Assembly (NCBI GenBank): GCA_036429605.1
Contig: JAVFKD010000004.1
Coordinates: 4,526,001 to 4,590,000 of the forward strand
Source: Cladobotryum mycophilum
Lineage: Eukaryota > Ascomycota > Sordariomycetes > Hypocreales > Hypocreaceae
DNA: 64,000 bases
Direction of reading: 5' to 3'
A program made the translations under genes and the position numbers. The stretch's first letter is position 1. Each line of letters starts with the position of its first letter. A model generated the notes under the pieces. That model saw only the letters and a list, made by a program, of their open reading frames with translations, had not been told where the DNA came from and ran no database searches. Below, one piece after another: positions 45,101 through 56,730 of this stretch.

Positions 45101-48100
45101 GGGGATGAAATATCCGGATTTCAAGCCTTTGATCTTCTCGCTTAAGAATTCCATACCCAACACTTCCAGGAGGGGTCGGGACGTTGGTTCTCCTTGGTTC
45201 TGCGACCCGTCAGAGCCTTGAGGGCTGTTGACCCGGATGACCTCTTTTACAAGAGTGTGGAAGATGGAAGCATCAATGTCTGGAAATTTCTCCTGGAACG
45301 CTTTCAAGAGCAGATCCTCAAGCATTCGTAATGTCACAGTAGGTAGGGCATAATCAAGCAATTTAGCTCGTCTCTCTCGGGCGGCATTCTCTCGACTCAA
45401 AAGCTCGTTAGGGCTTGCTTCATTGTCATTGTTCACAGTAGCGTCTGCGTTGCTTGCGTCATTGCCCGTGTTGACAGTACCGTCTGCATTTCTTGCTTCA
45501 TTATTCACGTTGACAGTGTTGTCTGCGTTACTTGCTTCATTGTCTTCGTTCTCAGTATCGCCTGCCTTGCTTGCTGCATTGTCTGTGTTTCCAGCACCGC
45601 CTGTTGGTTTTTCTTTCTTGTCTATTCGCTTCTTGACATTCCCATAAAGTTGATTGCTCAGATCATCCTTGCTCTTCGGATTAAGGCTGAACGACAATGT
45701 GTTTAACAAGTATGAAATGGTTTCTTGTGGTAAGGGAGCTGACTTTTTTAGATGCCGTTGCGTCTGCAACTAATTCGGCGGTCTTGGGGTCGACAACAAG
45801 ACCATAAATCGTCTTGATATCACCCTCTGTCACTATCTTGTGTTTCGCACGAACCGTCCATTTTGCGTCAAGTTCGAGTAGCGCCCGGATTTTAGCCAGA
45901 CAAAGATCAACGATGGGTTTGTATTCTGCAGGAAACAACGGCTCTGAGGGCTCTTCATGAGTTATGGTCTGTACCAGGGCTGGAAGGGACCATCCTTTAG
46001 CCTGGAGCCTGTGCCACATCTCCACAAGACCGAAGGTCAATTTTGGATCCCCGAAAAAGTCTCTTGTAGAAAGCACCTGGTGGATATTGGGGAGGTTTTG
46101 TGGAGCAATCTGGAGCATCGTGCAGAGGAGTCTATGTCGATAGAGTAAAGATATCGATTTCATGTCCAGATCGTCGTTCAATCCCAGATTGACGTGCATC
46201 ATGAGGAATGTCAGATCGGCCTGGCTAATTCTCAGTGAGGCCATTATGACGTGACTGTGGCTGCCAATAGCATCAGGATAGGCGAAGAACCTCCCATTCG
46301 CATTGGGTTTGAAGATGCCATCCCCCGTTGACAGAGCTGCCCCATTTAGAAATAGGCGATTGTAGAGGGGATTCTTGCCATGAGTGCCGATATTTCCCCA
46401 CAGGGGGAGGAGTTCGGGTACGCTAATCCCGGTAAGATTCTTCAAACGCACAACATATGAAAGGTCTTCGAGTAATTGCGGACTGATGCCGCGCACAGAT
46501 TCCAGCGATCCCGCATGTCCAAGGGAAACCCGGTGTTGTGTCAAGGTACTTATTGCACTGTCGAGCTCGGAGATTGACCAGTTAAGCTTGCGTCTCAGTC
46601 GAATGAAGGCTTGCAATTCTCGACACAGCTCGCCTGTCAGCCCTCGAACAGAAGGGTCGACGGCTTTGTGGTCAATGGGGGTTGACGAGTCAAACGAGTG
46701 CAGCCTCATGTGCGATAATTGTTGGTCAAAAGTCTTGGTCTTATCTTTATTGGTGATGATGAGCCGGTGGCCAATAAAGAGGGTGCTAAGAAGCTCGAGG
46801 AGTTCTTCAAAGGCAAGACCAGATTTGGGGAGAAGCTGTTCTTGAATGAAAGAGAGACCCTCAGTCATGCTCAACTCAGAATTGTATCCCCAAAGTTTAT
46901 GTGATTGTAGAGGACCCGCTAACGTAGGTTTAGACTCTGCTTTGTACAATTCGAGAAGCTCTCCACAGTAAATATGTTCTCCACTGATAGCGGCGTAGTC
47001 AAGGGGTTGGAGATTCAGAATCTCTGCAACGGCAGCTCGGCTGGTAATAGCAGTAGCTTTCGCTAGGGATGTTGTCCAAGAAAAAGTATCCTTGGGAAGA
47101 TCATGGACATGTTTTGACAACAGACGAAACTCGGATTGGAAGTTTGACAGAATCTCGAGACGAGACACTCCGATGCGAGGTAGATAGAGCGATAAAGCGA
47201 AAAGAGCATAGTTGAAAGGGAAAACATTCAATGGAAAAAGGTGTTGTGAGATACCGCGCTGAAAGATCGGGGGAACGGTGACACTTGATGTCATACCTTC
47301 GCCAGCATCGGAAGCAGTATCGTCTTCATTGACAACCTGGATTTTTGGCCCATGGGCGTCCCCATCGTGATCGGCCGAGAGGTAAGACTCTAGAATCTCA
47401 TTGACTATACAAATATATGGCAGCTTGTTTTTGCTGTTTGCACAAGACAGCTGTAGATGATTTAAATCGGGTCGTCTTGACAGAAGAACGTCGAGTGCGC
47501 TGAGCCTAAAGCGATCATCCTTTGACGACGAATCGATGGAAGCTTTCAGAAAATTCATGAGGTCCACAAAGTAGGCAGACAAACTCGTGACGGAGCAGCA
47601 GTCATTGCAAGCCATAGATTGGAGATTGAAGATCTCAGTCAGGTTGACCTTGATTTGCTTTGACCCCGTCACAGCAGTATCAGGCGGGTGGGCTGTTTGG
47701 GTGTTCGTGCTAGTTATTGCCTTGAATTCGTTATTGATTCTGTCCACAAGCCTCAGCCATGTTTCTTGGTTTCGACAATCGATGTTCAAGGCACGGTCGT
47801 GAATCATCAATGCCTCATCCCTAGGAATGCCGCCGTGTCCCATCAGCAAGACGAAGCGTGCCTTGCTCTGCATCGCAACATCGTGTGCAGATAGCATCTT
47901 CAATTGTAGAAGCTTAATCATGTGTTTTGGGTCATGAGTTAAGTACTGGATGCGTTGGATGCCTTTGATGAAATCATAAACCCGATCCGCACCGTCATCT
48001 TGGTAAATGAGGCTGTCCAAGTCCGGTGACGTGATTTCGATGCCGTGTAAATATGCCCTAAGCAATACACCCCATACTTTATGCGTCAAGCTCTTGTGCA

Positions 48101-48545
48101 GAAGCGTCCGATTGTTTCGTAAAATTATCTGATCCTCTTGCACAAGTACCTGATCCTGTTTGATCAGGACAAGTATGGCAGTCAAGGGGTCGTCAGCGAC
48201 AAAGGGCCTCAAGTCATCCAGGTTTTCAAAACCAAATAGCTCAAACAGAGATCTCGATCGCTCGTGGACGTTGGATAGAGAATCCGTGTCGATATCCCGA
48301 AGGATATGAAATGATAGAAGTTCATCCTCATCAGCCAAAACAAGAACATCGCCGAATAACTCAATTATTTCCCTGGCATCATCGGTATCGTCGTCCGAAA
48401 AGTAGGTGGTCAGACCAAGACAAATGTTATCACATTCTTTTAGATAGCTTTCCAAATGATCGACGCTATCCGGGTTGGCTTGCTTGACCGTGGTGTATAA
48501 GAGCGCCCGGAAGTTATCAGGAGGTCCGCGTTCAACACTAGACAT
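39150..48545 (-). CDS. TcA-type insecticidal toxin-complex protein, two frame breaks
   Basis: About 3,130 residues if the breaks are bridged, longer than bacterial TcA (about 2,500). The start is ATG 48545. The first segment (48545 to about 45745) has a VRP1-like N-terminal region (GVSRLEILSNFQSEF...). The second has the neuraminidase-like/linker region with YPENWLDPSLRDDKT. The third has DRLFKTRNNLDIQG and the TcB-binding end with GAGAISKWRLELP. Bacterial TcA forms a pentameric pore that injects the TcB-TcC cargo. Frame changes lie at the six-base A run (plus-strand T6 45744-45749) and the seven-base C run (plus-strand G7 43054-43060). The extra length comes from inserted low-complexity tracts: a 12-nt EEK(S/T) repeat, a 39-nt NADxTVN repeat and a PQ hexamer repeat. 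No intron is required and no signal peptide is present. Confidence 0.8.
43021..43050 (+). repeat. Hexamer microsatellite (tgaggc)5 in the TcA-type gene
   Basis: Five perfect units of tgaggc on the plus strand, immediately beside the G7 run where the TcA-type reading frame changes. On the coding strand it reads Ser-Leu repeats in one frame and Pro-Gln repeats in the frame that continues into the C-terminal segment. Confidence 0.9.
44801..44988 (-). repeat. 12-nt minisatellite coding an EEKS/EEKT repeat in the TcA-type gene
   Basis: About 15 tandem units of a 12-nt sequence (plus strand ttctcttcggat and close variants). It encodes a run of Glu-Glu-Lys-Ser/Thr/Pro units, a highly charged, probably helical or disordered spacer. 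Multiples of three keep the frame. Such units vary in number between isolates by slippage. No counterpart is known in bacterial TcA. Confidence 0.9.
45403..45600 (-). repeat. 39-nt degenerate tandem repeat in the TcA-type gene
   Basis: About five diverged units of 39 nt, encoding 13-residue Asn/Ala/Asp-rich units of the form (N)EASNADxTVN. They lie 3' of the T6 break on the plus strand, that is, early in the second TcA segment. They look like an inserted, disordered linker. Confidence 0.75.
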
Positions 48546-49771
48546 GGTGAAGATGGATTGAGAGTCTCAACTTGAAGCGGAGTCGGCAGGTTGAAGATAC
48601 CAAAACTGTTAGGGATACGTTTCCTCGTAGCAGCCCCTGGATTGTTCATCAACAACAGCAACCGCACTTAAGATGGCCGTTTCAGATGGTCGTACAGTAG
48701 GAGGAGATAACGGTCAAAATGAACATTTGGACATAGCACTGTACCGTACTATTACCATGAAATTTGAAACAAAACGTGATTCTTTCAATCTGCTATGGAA
48801 TTCCAGAAGGGAGAAGGAGTGTATACCGAAACTCTCTCGGATACCACAGGGTAACTCTGTACTACATCATATCCCATGCCCCCGTATTTGCGTACAGGGG
48901 TACTTTCGCCTCTGCCAGGGTCATGTGGACCGATCAAAGGGAAGAATGTCACCGAAAAGCAAATAGTGGAGTTGGGATTGTGTATTTCCTTACGCATATG
49001 CAGTCGACCCTTTACAGAAGTATGTGGCTGGCTGAGCCGGTGGGCATACTGCAGATGGCTTGTATGGGTAGGGATAAAGCAAGGATGCATAAAGAGGGGA
49101 TGGCGCGGGATAGGGTGGAGATAGGGAAAGCTGTGTGGTTATGTGTCAGCGAAACAGAATACGAAACAGAATACTACTAATGACAACATGAAAACAATAG
49201 TCATATGGTTACACCGCAGAAATGGCCCATTTGAGTTGGTGTCCTGGATGCCCAACATCGGCAGACGCGATTAATGCAATTGCCGAGACACATGCCTTCT
49301 GAAGCATTCTACATTAATTTCTCTGTACAGTACGTACAAGTGAGTATCTCGGATGTCCTAATGAAGCCTATGGCTTCTTCTTATGTGGAGAAGATATGGC
49401 TGCGTGGCTCAAGTAATGAGTCGCCACGTATATGCCGCGATGTCAGTGATGGCTGCTGGTCGTCATTGGCTATCATTGGTTTTGGCCACAGTTGTAGACT
49501 CAAGAGCTTAGCGAGGTCCGACGAACCAATTCCAAGCCGTGAAGGGGTGCGCCGCGACATCTCCATGACTTGGCCAGGACTCGCGCGTTAGTCTCGCTGG
49601 TTATGATGTAGGAAAAGCCCATCTTTTCGTGGTGCCTTTCTGTCATCGTTCCGAAGACATCTACAGTCTGTTTTTATCGATTCAATTTTGTTTTCAAGAA
49701 GCTACGTATAGTTTGTCCAAGAACGACCTGATTATCTTTGCCAGGCAAAGAAATCGCGAGAGTCCGTCATC
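48546..49771. promoter_or_regulatory. Divergent promoter region, TcA-type gene / companion gene
   Basis: The 1.2 kb between the two divergent start codons should hold both promoters, so the two genes could be co-regulated. Small overlapping frames at 48673-49180 have no domain. No specific operator is recognised. Confidence 0.4.
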
Positions 49772-52716
49772 ATGCCGCCAACCAACACGAGCCGCGATGA
49801 CTTCTCCCTGACTACGATGGACGGTAACCATTTTGATCAGGTTATTGGCATGTCGCAGGGTATCATCAACAAGAGCTTCGAACAACTTTTCAAGCAGTTG
49901 GATAAAGATAACAGTGGTGTAGAAATATCGTTTGACGAGATTGAAGGGCTCGGTGCGTTGAGTTGCCACCTAGACGCTCCACGCATCTTGTTGAATGGAA
50001 TGACGACCAATACCACTGATGCATTCTACCAACTTCGGTAAGAAGAAGTACAAAAGTTTTGCCAATTGTACAGTCTACTAACAAATGCGCATAAACGCAG
50101 TATCAAGAAAGGCAGCGCGGTCTTTGAAGATAGTCAACTGAATCTTGATGGATGGACCCTAACAGTGAAAGCATCCTTGAGCCAGGTGACGTCGTCTATC
50201 ACTCCCGAAGATTCTCCCGAAGACATAGAGACAAAGATGAAGGCTCGTGAAGACCTGAAGCACCTCTTTTCGGGACTGATTCCAGATGACTATTCAGTCC
50301 AAAGAATATTTTGTGCCCTATCGAGTAAGTCTTTCTCTTCACCGACCCTTCCTCCAAAGGTTTTCAGTTCAAGTGCAGCATTTCTTACGCATTACATATC
50401 ACAGGTGCTGGATGGTCCAAACCCGACCACTTTTTGAGCACATGTCCCGATCCTGAAACTGGGGAAAAAATCACCCTCGAGGCTTATATGAAATCCGATC
50501 TAGAGAAAGCAAAAAAAACAAATTCCCTTTTTCTTCTCCTTCAAGCTTGGGCTCAGTCTGAAATAAGCCAGTCTATTTCTACTCTGGGCATCCGATTTTT
50601 CCTGAATGGTGATAAAAGTCAGTCTTTCACAATACGTGCCACCATTTAGCCATGGTTATACTAACTCATCCTTCACATAGTGAATGCTACCCGCCCAACC
50701 TTTGGTGAGTGATTCTACATATCTTCCCCAGATGAGCCGTTTCTCATGCCTATGATTCCTTTAGAGCCCGTTCGTAATTTCACCCAGGTATATCCCTATC
50801 TCAGCACAGATACACCCAGGGGGTCGATAAATATTGGAGAAGGTGGGAAGCGGAGTAGCGGAGACTACAACTGTCTACTCTTTTGCGAGAACGTGGACTA
50901 TCCTGTCCCCACCTCCGATAACGGGGAACGATCGTCCATACTCCGGGATCTTCCGTTGCAACCGAAAATGAAACACAGCGGAAACCTAGCCCAGCCTGTT
51001 TCGGATGAAAAGGAGATTTCCGGCTCTTTTGCTATAGACTATCGCGTCTTTCTCGAGCAATTCGTCCTTCCACAGCTTCAAGAGCTTTGCCACGCCCAAC
51101 AAATTCGTGTCGAGGGCTTGACTTATCCTGCTGAGAACAGCCCTCCTAGGGACATAGAGTTTAGGTTTTACACTGGACCCGAAGTTGAGGGACTTTTGTC
51201 ATCTCCAGAGCAACCAGCTAGTGACCCATATTTCAAATTTATAAGGAGCCCAAATGGCGAATCAAAGTACCAGTGGAAACAGCCAAGGAGCAGCGACAGC
51301 AATGAACGCAACCTTCAGCAATACCGGTGGCGACCTGTCTACGAAGATTCACGGATCGCCGAGTATATACTTAACGGATTTGCGAAGCACAGAGTGTATG
51401 GTGATTCCGAGGTCAATGTCTCGTGGACCAAGGGATCGTCCTCTCTTCTAGTGGAGGGAAAACTTGTCTACGACTGTCAACTCGGATTGGCAACTGATAT
51501 AGAGATGTCAGAAAACCTGGAGGAAAAGAGGTATGTATGATGAGCGAGTTTGTTTCCTGATATTTGGAAAGGGTCAAAGTTGACCATTAAATTAGCATTC
51601 ATTTGGAAGTTACCTGGTCCTTTTTCGTTCTGCTGAAAGAATCTACTCATGGCGCCATGCAGCTCAAGGTTGAAGGCCTCGACCGAAACTTGATGCCTTC
51701 TGATTTGAAGGTTAGAGGCTTGCCCCAAGGCTCGATTCATTCTGGTTGGCAGGATAGCACAGTAATGCAAAATCAGATTGAATCTAAGGTAAGAAGACAT
51801 ATGGGATCAGTGCTGTCCACTCGCGTGTCTGATCTCGAAAACCGTCTTCAATCGTCGGGCAAATTCATCTATCCAGGCCATGGCGAGTTGAAGTTCACAA
51901 ACCCGAGGTTTACGGTTGATGGAAGTGTTATTGCCGACGCAGAATATAGAGCGTAAGTTGCCTGCGTTTCCTTCGAATGGGTGTCTCGATGTAGTTGGAC
52001 ATGACAATTGTCATTGACGTCTCTATAGTCCCACTGGATCGAATAATAAAATGAAATTCCCGGAAATCAAAAGGACAACACCTCCAGTCAAACATTTAAC
52101 AGGCGGAGAATTCCCAAAGGATCTGGAGGATATAGAGACGCCGCGTCTGTCTTGGATCACAGCATTCGATTACGATCGCGGCACAAAACTAGGACGGCTG
52201 ACGATGGTGGCCACAAACCCAACTAACCACACACTCACATTTAGGTTCATCCATATCAACCTTATTCCATATTCGACTAAAAACGCTGAGAGTTACGGTC
52301 AAATTCTGCTCGATAGCGAGGAATGGGAGACGAGCGAGTTCAAGTCCTTCAAGGCGTCTGTATCAGACGAAGGCATTGCTGCAAATTCAGATTCCTCCAA
52401 GAACAAAGGCCTTTTCAGCTTCAGAGTAAAGGGTGAAGAAGATCCTCGGATGACTGTTATGAATAAAGGCCGTGGTTCTATCCAGGCTGCCATCAAGGAC
52501 AAGGACAAGAACGTCGCTTTCGTCCTTGACCCAAACAACAAATTCCAAGTTATACTACAGGGCAAGGTAGAGAAAATTGGACGGTATCCATTCAGCATTC
52601 AGGAGGCGTGGGAGAAGTTGTCCACTGACACTCCGAACTCACACACGTTTGCTGTGAAACAATATGTTGTTGAAATTGGGGAAGACGGCACCTCTGTCGT
52701 AAGGAGTGGGAATTAA
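49772..52716 (+). CDS. Tc-locus companion protein, possible P47/OrfX-like TULIP family
   Basis: Seven exons are reconstructed: 49772-50037, 50101-50324, 50405-50617, 50681-50704, 50765-51530, 51596-51952 and 52029-52716. They give 845 residues. Introns are 60-80 nt, several with TACTAAC-like branch sites; exon 4 is only 24 nt and the exon 3 donor GTCAGT is weak. No signal peptide or transmembrane segment is seen. The N-terminus (DGNHFDQVIGMSQGIINKSF) and beta-rich repeats with NLDGWTLTVKASLSQV recall the start of clostridial P47/OrfX proteins, which accompany toxin genes and have a tubular lipid-binding fold. The similarity is by eye and weak. Position supports a toxin-associated role: it is divergent from TcA and between the two TcB-TcC genes. 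The many introns contrast with the nearly intronless Tc genes. Confidence 0.55.
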
Positions 52717-53302
52717 ACGGTGTCAAGGCTGACGGACAAGGACCCTTGAGTGTGATAGATCAACCAGCTTAGCCAGTTATCTCAAGCTAGATATCTACAA
52801 ACTATGATAGCAGTTGTTCTCTATTAGTTAGGTTATACACAGGATTCAGCAATAGCTACACTTGGGGAGTACATGGTGACATTTATTCTATTCTCTTTCA
52901 CCCAGTACAGTCTTACAACCCTTTTTACTTCACTGTGCATTATATTTAGGTTCGCCAAGACTGAAATGTGCACACGGAGCTCCCATGCCATTTCCCTTCA
53001 AAGTACCCTCATGTTTTATCAAACCTTGTGTCTACACAATCATCTCTCATCAAACACAGAGCCAACCGGACCACAGTTCCCCCGTCCCCCGCTCTTAGTA
53101 GACCAAGCGGAGACGTATGACTGATCTTTAGTAATATTGGCATACGCCCAATTCAACTGCATGATGCGTATGCGTGCGGGGAGCACTCTGCTGTTCCAGG
53201 CCCTCTTTACACAGGAAACATTACGAATCGTGAGACAAGTATCCTTGTAATAAAAGTGGTGTGTAGCATTGGGCATCCTCACATGCATGCGTATGAACAG
53301 TA
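52717..53302. other. Intergenic, 3' of the companion gene up to the transposon
   Basis: AT-rich, no gene supported. Ends with the TA (53301-53302) that is the left target duplication of the Fot1-type element. Confidence 0.5.
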
Positions 53303-53347
53303 AGTCAGACCACCCAGGTCCCGACCACCCCCACTTTCCGGCCACCT
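53303..53347 (+). repeat. Left terminal inverted repeat of the Fot1-type element
   Basis: 45 nt, identical to the reverse complement of 55113-55157. Confidence 0.95.
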
Positions 53348-53446
53348 AATTTACGTCCAACCACCTCATGACCTATATCATTCCAACCGCATTTTCTCTA
53401 CCAATTCTTATCGTATCAAAAAGATAATTAGATTTTTGGAATCCTC

Positions 53447-55032
53447 ATGCCTCGTTATACTGAAAATGATATCAAATATGCCATACAAGCTGTTCTGGAC
53501 GGCTCATCTCTGCGCGAGGCTTGCCTCAAGTGGGGAGTCCCTAGGACAACCCTTTCAGACCGGATAAAAGGTTCAGCAACAAAGGCAGTTGCTATGGAGC
53601 ACCTTCAGAGGCTTTCCAAGGAACAAGAAATACACCTCCGTGAGTGGGTTCTTGGCCAAGCCTCCCTAGGGCTGCCACCAACACATAAGAGACTCAAGGA
53701 ATTTGCAACCCGGATCATCGAGGCTAGTGGTGACCAACGACCACTTGGAAAACGGTGGTTGACCGGTTTTTTAGCTAGAAACCCGGAAGTTAAGACTATC
53801 AGAGGCAAGCAAATGGATTCTGTACGCATCAACGGGGCTACGACTAAGATTATCAAGGATTTCTTTTACCTGCTGGAGCTACCGTTGATTAAGGGCATCC
53901 CCCAGAAAATCGATATAATATGGATGAAACTGGGATCCTAGAAGGCCAGGGAACTAATGGTCTGGTCCTTGGTAGCTCATCAGTTCGTCAGACGATAAAA
54001 AAACAACCTGGAACGCGTTGTTGGACCACAATCATCGAGTGTATCTCAGCAACAGGTCGGGCTCTTAGTCCGTTGGTTGTTTTCAAGGGCCAGACCGTTC
54101 AACAACAATGGTTCCCTGACGAGATGAGTTTTCTAGCAAATTGGCAATTTGCTGCAACTTCTAAGGGCTGGACAAACAACGAGACAGCCGTAGCTTGGCT
54201 ACGAGAGGTCTTTATCCCCCAGACAAGGAATAGATCAAGCCCAAGAGTTCTTCTGGTTGTTGATGGCCACGGGAGTCATACAACCGATGATTTTATGTAC
54301 GAATGCTACAGAAACAACATATATATCTTATTTTTACCTCCACATACATCTCATGTTCTTCAACCTCTTGATATCTCGATTTTTTCGCCCGTCAAGACAG
54401 CCTATCGCAGAGCTATAGAGAAATACCCAGATGCCTTTGATTCCTCGCCCGCGGGCAAGATGACGTTCCTATGTTGTTATCATACAGCTCGTCTAGCAGC
54501 CTTGACATTAAAAAACATCAAAAACGGGTTCCTTGGCTCTGGGTTGTGGCCAGTTAACCCGGCCAAACCTCTGTTGAGCCGTCTTCTTCTTGAGAACCAA
54601 AGGGGCCAAACCCAAGTTCCAGAAACGCCGAAATTGGTGCCGTTAGAAGCCCAAGAGAACAGGGAACCTAAGACAATTGTTTTTATTACCCCAACAAGGT
54701 CCCAGCAGCTTCGTGGCCTTGTGGATCTATTCCACTTGGACGACCCTGCGATCCGGCTACTATTCAGGAAGATTGGCAAAGGTCTAGACCAACAAAACAC
54801 CAAGCTGGCCGAAGCTGATGCCAAAATCAAGGAACTAGAGCATCTTGTTCATGTTTACCGGCCCCGGAAGAGGCAAAAGGTCACAGAAGACTTGAACAGT
54901 CGATTTATTAGGATCAAGGATGTTCTTGCAACAAGGAAGCGTTACAGAGAGCTATTGGCACCGAACCGGGCTGCAGAATTGATTTCTTCATACAGCTTGC
55001 AAGACCTATGTTATGAATTTTATCTAGAATAG
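53447..55032 (+). pseudogene. Fot1/pogo-type transposase, one frame break
   Basis: About 528 residues if the break is bridged, matching the usual size. Starts at ATG 53447. The N-terminal DNA-binding part has a pipsqueak-type helix-turn-helix (DGSSLREACLKWGVPRTTLS) and a CENP-B/Tc5-type segment (GKRWLTGFLARNP). The DDE catalytic domain shows MDETGI, LVVDGHGSH and LPPHTSHVLQPLDISIF, giving the three acidic residues. The frame changes at the C5 run 53899-53903, just before MDETGI; upstream reading ends at 53941, downstream reading continues to 55032. If the run is truly five, the protein is dead; if it was miscalled, the element may be active. Confidence 0.85.
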
Positions 55033-55112
55033 AAAAAAACACCAAAAAAACAGTTGTGATGCTGTTGTGTTCATATGATTCCGCTGCGTTCCTTGTGATG
55101 TGTGGTGTTTTG

Positions 55113-55157
55113 AGGTGGCCGGAAAGTGGGGGTGGTCGGGACCTGGGTGGTCTGACT
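55113..55157 (-). repeat. Right terminal inverted repeat of the Fot1-type element
   Basis: 45 nt, identical to the reverse complement of 53303-53347; followed by TA at 55158-55159. Confidence 0.95.
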
Positions 55158-56730
55158 TAAACAACAGCTTGACGCGCTCATTGTGGCATATCTGGATCAA
55201 ATCAACTCTCTGCATACGTTTGTAGTACGTTATCAAAAGCTCTATTAATTGTTACATTCCCCGCTTATGGCTACCGCTCCCGCATCCTCCAGCCGGGGGT
55301 GTCTTAGTGTATAATACGACGTTGCACTGGCGTTGACCAATCCGAATGCCTCTCCACATTAACGCATAAAGTAATATCTCGGCAAAGAAACATGCGGCAT
55401 AATCTTCTTCAACTTACGACTATTGATGCAGTCAACTTTGTACAGTCGCTTGCATTGTGGATAATGCATATGATGTTGTGGCAATCAATGTATGGATTAT
55501 CTCCTCAACCGTCTACTGTAGAGGCAATATGGAATCCCTGTCAGTCACATGCCTTTTTGTACTTCCCCGCATGATGGCAGCGTTCCTCGGGTGCTAGGAC
55601 AACGCATCAAACGTGTAGTATCCTTGGGAAGATGTGTTGTATCTATTCATGGCTGACCATGCATTGTTTCTGGCCATATTTCTCGACAAGGGCGCGGTTG
55701 AAGCGTCCATGGAAAGGAAATCATCTTCTAGTCATTGGCGCGGAAGAAGGGAACTGCCAAGTCATGGGTCTGAATGAACCATGTAGAAATCGCGTTATTA
55801 TCAAAGAGCAGCCACCCTACCGTCATTCTGCTGCAGATCAATAAATCCTGCAATGTGACACCGAAAATGATGAGACAACAAGATGATGATTGGTGGAAGG
55901 ACTCCTGCCGTTGTCATTGGAGATACGAAAACCACTTGTACCGGTCACAGTGGCTATTCCAAGGGATAAACGGGGATCCATCAAAGAAATAATGCCTCCA
56001 TTGATACGAATATTAGGCTAAGTAGGCATCGCATCTTTCTCATTCAAACCCCCGAGAGCCGAAGCTGTCCGCAGAGAGGTTACACCCAGCAGCGAACCAT
56101 GTTTACCATTGTAAAATAAGGATTTACCATGCGTGATAGCAAGTAATGCCTCCAAGGTATGCACCTCACAAGGATTAGAAAGCCCACCACCAATACGTGT
56201 ACTAGGATATATCAGGTTCTTTTCTATAGTTAGTAACGTGAGAAAGAACTTTCCCCTATTAGTCCTCGCTACGGGGTCTTCTCGCCATAAGCAAGATCGT
56301 ACTAATAGTATATCTCCCAATTAACCTTCTGCTAGGTGAGGGCCAATGAGATTCCAATTGGCCATTATATGCCAATACTAGGCTTTCTAATCCTTGTGGG
56401 GTGTAGTGCCTGGTAGGTAATTGTAGAGAACAGAATAGATAGTGTTTAGTAATACATTGGGGTTAGTTACAGCAAGGCGTCATACAGCGGCGAGAAACTT
56501 GTACATCAATGTATTCCAAGTATGTTGCCGATTTGAGGGAGCTCAGCCCGAACCGCTCACGCTTTTGCGCGGCGGGGTCACTCTTGAGGTCTTTCAATGT
56601 GCTGTTGCATGTCCAAACTGAGTTGTGTTACCGCCTACTGTCTTTTTGCTTCAATACTGATGATTGTTGTTAAAACCTTGATAGCCCCTCATAGTAATCT
56701 TGGTGAGAAAAACCATATCTTTCTGTTGCC
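55158..56730. other. Intergenic region with transposon-like debris
   Basis: No intact gene. A minus-strand frame at 56018-56320 and the inverted repeat around 56167-56398 look like the remnant of a mobile element, but no family is identifiable. The end of the stretch is the promoter of the second TcB-TcC-type gene. Confidence 0.4.
56167..56398. repeat. Inverted repeat with 18-bp perfect arms
   Basis: cacaaggattagaaagcc at 56167-56184 is repeated exactly in inverted orientation at 56381-56398, with a 196-nt spacer. It could be a hairpin-type miniature element or the scar of a rearrangement. Confidence 0.7.

Larger units (their letters stand above)
53303..55157 (+). mobile_element. Fot1/pogo-type DNA transposon (Tc1-mariner superfamily), complete ends
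   Basis: 1,855 bp bounded by perfect 45-bp terminal inverted repeats (53303-53347 and 55113-55157), each starting agtcagaccacccaggtccc from the outer edge. Flanked by a TA on both sides (53301-53302, 55158-55159), the expected target duplication. It contains one transposase gene, nearly full length. Perfect repeats point to a recent insertion between the companion gene and the second TcB-TcC-type gene. Confidence 0.95.

Noticed and set aside
39150..48545. Three separate overlapping genes on the minus strand
   Set aside because: The pieces are consecutive parts of one TcA-type protein. The downstream pieces start without a proper ATG context at the junctions, and each junction is at a homopolymer.
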